Shown here: positions 62,278 through 64,000 of the stretch, piece after piece | Position numbering within the stretch: position 1 is the first letter of the stretch | How the letters are laid out: each line of letters begins with the position of its first letter | NCBI RefSeq assembly: GCF_001645105.1 | Contig: NZ_LKEG01000052.1 | Location: forward strand, 126,508 to 190,507 | Source of the DNA: Pseudomonas marginalis | GTDB taxonomy: Bacteria; Pseudomonadota; Gammaproteobacteria; Pseudomonadales; Pseudomonadaceae | Direction of reading: 5' to 3' | DNA length: 64,000 nt | Notes under the pieces: generated by a model | Database searches by the model: none | The model's input: the letters and a program-made list of their open reading frames with translations, nothing else | Told to the model about the DNA's origin: nothing | Made by a program: the position numbers and the translations under genes

Positions 62278-62293
62278 CTGTATATATATACAG
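62278..62293. promoter_or_regulatory. LexA SOS box upstream of the phospholipase C-like gene
   Basis: CTGTATATATATACAG is identical to the E. coli LexA consensus core and is a perfect palindrome (extended to GCTG...CAGC at 62277-62294). It is 40 bp upstream of the gene start at 62238. On the minus strand a TTGACG and a TATGCT separated by 16 bases lie upstream of the box, so LexA bound there would block the transcript start. Confidence 0.75.
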
Positions 62294-62404
62294 CTTTAGC
62301 GAGCATAGAGGAAAAAAGTCCCACGTCAAGAACAGCGGTTTTGAAGTGTTCCGCCCCTGCATCTGCGAACGGTCGATGAATTGCTGTTGACGAAATTATT
62401 TATA

Positions 62405-62424
62405 GTTGTACGATGACGTACGAC
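62405..62424 (+). promoter_or_regulatory. Candidate FadR-type operator upstream of kdgD
   Basis: GTTGTACG-ATGA-CGTACGAC is an inverted repeat with one mismatch (62405-62412 and 62417-62424), 59-78 bp before the kdgD ATG. Its left half GTTGTACGAT recurs before the regulator gene at 59866-59875. The TnGTAC core suits GntR/FadR-type operators. Confidence 0.6.
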
Positions 62425-62482
62425 ATCACCAAAACCAACAACAACCTTTCAATAGAAAGTCTTCGCCCAGGGTGTTCGAATA

Positions 62483-63394
62483 ATGAATCCACAAGAACTG
62501 AAGTCCATCCTCTCCCACGGTCTGCTGTCTTTCCCGGTGACCGATTTCAATGCCCAGGGTGACTTCCACCAGGCGGGCTACATCAAGCGCCTGGAATGGC
62601 TGGCCCCTTACGGCGCTACCGCCCTGTTCGCTGCCGGCGGTACCGGTGAGTTTTTCTCCCTCGCTGCCAGCGAATATTCCCAAGTGGTGAAAACCGCCGT
62701 TGATACCTGCGCCACCAGCGTGCCGATTCTTGCCGGTGTCGGCGGTGCAACCCGCCAGGCCATCGAGTACGCCCAAGAGGCCGAGCGCCTGGGTGCCAAA
62801 GGTTTGCTGCTGCTGCCGCATTACCTCACCGAAGCCAGCCAGGACGGTGTTGCCGCCCACGTTGAAGCCGTGTGCAAGTCGGTCAAGATCGGTGTCGTGG
62901 TCTATAACCGCAACGTTTGCCGCTTGACTGCGCCCCTGCTGGAACGCCTGGCCGAGCGCTGCCCGAACCTGATCGGCTACAAAGACGGCCTGGGTGACAT
63001 CGAGTTGATGGTGTCGATCCGCCGTCGCCTGGGCGACCGTTTCAGCTACCTCGGTGGCTTGCCGACTGCAGAGGTTTACGCCGCTGCCTACAAGGCACTG
63101 GGCGTGCCGGTGTACTCCTCGGCGGTGTTCAACTTCATCCCGAAAACCGCGATGGACTTCTACCACGCCATTGCCCGCGACGATCACGCCACCGTCGGCA
63201 AGATCATCGACGACTTCTTCCTGCCGTACCTGGACATCCGCAACCGCAAGGCCGGTTACGCCGTGAGCATCGTCAAGGCAGGCGCGAAAATCGCCGGCTA
63301 TGACGCAGGCCCGGTGCGCACCCCGCTGACCGATCTGCTGCCGGAAGAATACGAAGCCCTGGCCGCGCTGATCGACAAGCAAGGTCCGCAATAA
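62483..63394 (+). CDS. kdgD: 5-dehydro-4-deoxyglucarate dehydratase
   Basis: Class I-type lyase of 303 residues in the DapA/NAL superfamily. It dehydrates and decarboxylates 5-dehydro-4-deoxy-D-glucarate to 2-oxoglutarate semialdehyde in the glucarate/galactarate pathway. Family blocks are LLSFPVTDFNAQGDF, FAAGGTGEFFSLAASEYSQVV, the catalytic Tyr in VVVYNRN (about 151-157) and the Schiff-base Lys in LIGYKDGLGD (about 171-180). It is 304-like in length and not a dihydrodipicolinate synthase, as judged by GGTGEFFSL. Ribosome site (AGGG) is weak. The dehydrogenase follows after 54 bp. Confidence 0.94.
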   Translation: MNPQELKSILSHGLLSFPVTDFNAQGDFHQAGYIKRLEWLAPYGATALFAAGGTGEFFSLAASEYSQVVKTAVDTCATSVPILAGVGGATRQAIEYAQEAERLGAKGLLLLPHYLTEASQDGVAAHVEAVCKSVKIGVVVYNRNVCRLTAPLLERLAERCPNLIGYKDGLGDIELMVSIRRRLGDRFSYLGGLPTAEVYAAAYKALGVPVYSSAVFNFIPKTAMDFYHAIARDDHATVGKIIDDFFLPYLDIRNRKAGYAVSIVKAGAKIAGYDAGPVRTPLTDLLPEEYEALAALIDKQGPQ

Positions 63395-63448
63395 ATTATC
63401 CACAAGGCCGCTGAGCAATCAGCGGCCTTTTGCGTCAGGAGAAGATTC

Positions 63449-64000
63449 GTGTCTCAAGCTCAACGTTTTGATAACTACATCAATGGCCAGTGGGTGGCCG
63501 GCGCTGACTATTGCGTCAACCTCAACCCGTCGGAGTTGTCCGATGTCATTGGCGAATACGCCAAGGCTGACGTTGCTCAAGTCAACACCGCCATTGATGC
63601 TGCCCGCGCCGCGTTCCCGGCTTGGTCCACTTCCGGGATCCAGGCTCGCCACGATGCCTTGGATAAAGTCGGCAGCGAAATCCTCGCTCGCCGGGAAGAG
63701 CTCGGCACCCTGCTGGCCCGTGAAGAGGGCAAGACCCTGCCCGAAGCCATTGGCGAAGTGACCCGCGCCGGTAACATCTTCAAGTTCTTCGCCGGTGAGT
63801 GCCTGCGCCTGTCCGGTGACTACGTGCCATCGGTTCGCCCGGGCGTCAATGTCGAAGTCACCCGCGAAGCCCTGGGTGTGGTCGGTTTGATCACGCCGTG
63901 GAACTTCCCGATCGCCATCCCTGCGTGGAAAATCGCCCCGGCCTTGGCCTACGGTAACTGCGTGGTGATCAAGCCCGCCGAGCTGGTACCGGGCTGCGCC
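63449..64000 (+). CDS. Aldehyde dehydrogenase, probable 2-oxoglutarate-semialdehyde dehydrogenase (truncated by window end)
   Basis: The first 184 residues of an NAD(P)-dependent aldehyde dehydrogenase, incomplete at the right edge. A GTG start with AGGAG seven bases upstream gives SQAQRFDNYINGQWVAGADY. The NAD-binding stretch GLITPWNFPIAIPAWKIAPALAYGNCVVIKPAELVP near the end is typical of the KGSADH/succinate-semialdehyde group; the catalytic Cys and Glu are outside the window. Following kdgD, it should oxidise 2-oxoglutarate semialdehyde to 2-oxoglutarate. Further glucarate genes probably continue to the right. Confidence 0.9.
   Translation, partial: MSQAQRFDNYINGQWVAGADYCVNLNPSELSDVIGEYAKADVAQVNTAIDAARAAFPAWSTSGIQARHDALDKVGSEILARREELGTLLAREEGKTLPEAIGEVTRAGNIFKFFAGECLRLSGDYVPSVRPGVNVEVTREALGVVGLITPWNFPIAIPAWKIAPALAYGNCVVIKPAELVPGCA

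Overview
The window is chromosomal DNA from a Pseudomonas of the fluorescens group. The evidence is GC-rich coding, conserved Pseudomonas gene blocks (nadC-ampDE; dpp-opdP-roxSR; trpS-zapE-rplM-rpsI-petABC-sspAB; speC next to an osmoprotectant ABC transporter and prfC), and three families of REP/REPIN palindromes that I recall from P. fluorescens SBW25. Comparisons to PAO1 or KT2440 gene order are from memory and were not searched. I see no phage, insertion sequence, CRISPR array, rRNA or tRNA.

Layout. 1-511: REPIN-bearing 208-bp tandem repeats that run into the 3' end of nadC. 0.5-8.7 kb: nadC, a DUF1631 protein, ampD-ampE, a chemoreceptor, a zinc-ribbon membrane protein and a TatD hydrolase. 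8.7-15.5 kb: the fructose PTS regulon (cra, then divergent fruB-fruK-fruA) with an exact Cra operator between them. 15.6-20 kb: a Tat-exported PhoD with a candidate Pho box, and a PepSY/flavodoxin/ferredoxin-reductase fusion. Behind the latter lies what looks like the residual 3' end of an outer-membrane receptor, replaced upstream by an orphan serralysin-like metalloprotease (20.4-21.9 kb). 21.9-29 kb: speC with a structured leader, a four-gene osmoprotectant ABC operon, and prfC. 29.1-29.7 kb: two tiny acidic exported proteins.

29.9-42.5 kb is a large dipeptide-uptake locus read on the minus strand: three free-standing substrate-binding proteins, the OpdP porin, then dppABCDF. Each binding protein could feed the single permease. 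It is followed by a SIMPL-domain protein, the RoxS/RoxR redox two-component system and an SbmA/YddA-type ABC exporter. 47.3-59.8 kb is a housekeeping block: yhcB, a hydrolase, trpS, zapE, a GlxA-like regulator divergent from an acyl-CoA dehydrogenase, tas, rplM-rpsI, the cytochrome bc1 operon petABC, and sspA-sspB.

59.9-64 kb begins a sugar-diacid (glucarate/galactarate) catabolic locus. A FadR-type regulator, kdgD and the start of a 2-oxoglutarate-semialdehyde dehydrogenase share a GTTGTACGAT operator motif. Inserted between them is a minus-strand phospholipase C-like gene whose upstream region carries a perfect LexA SOS box. I consider this the most interesting observation in the window. 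Most of the remainder is ordinary core genome, and I see no clear new multi-gene system.
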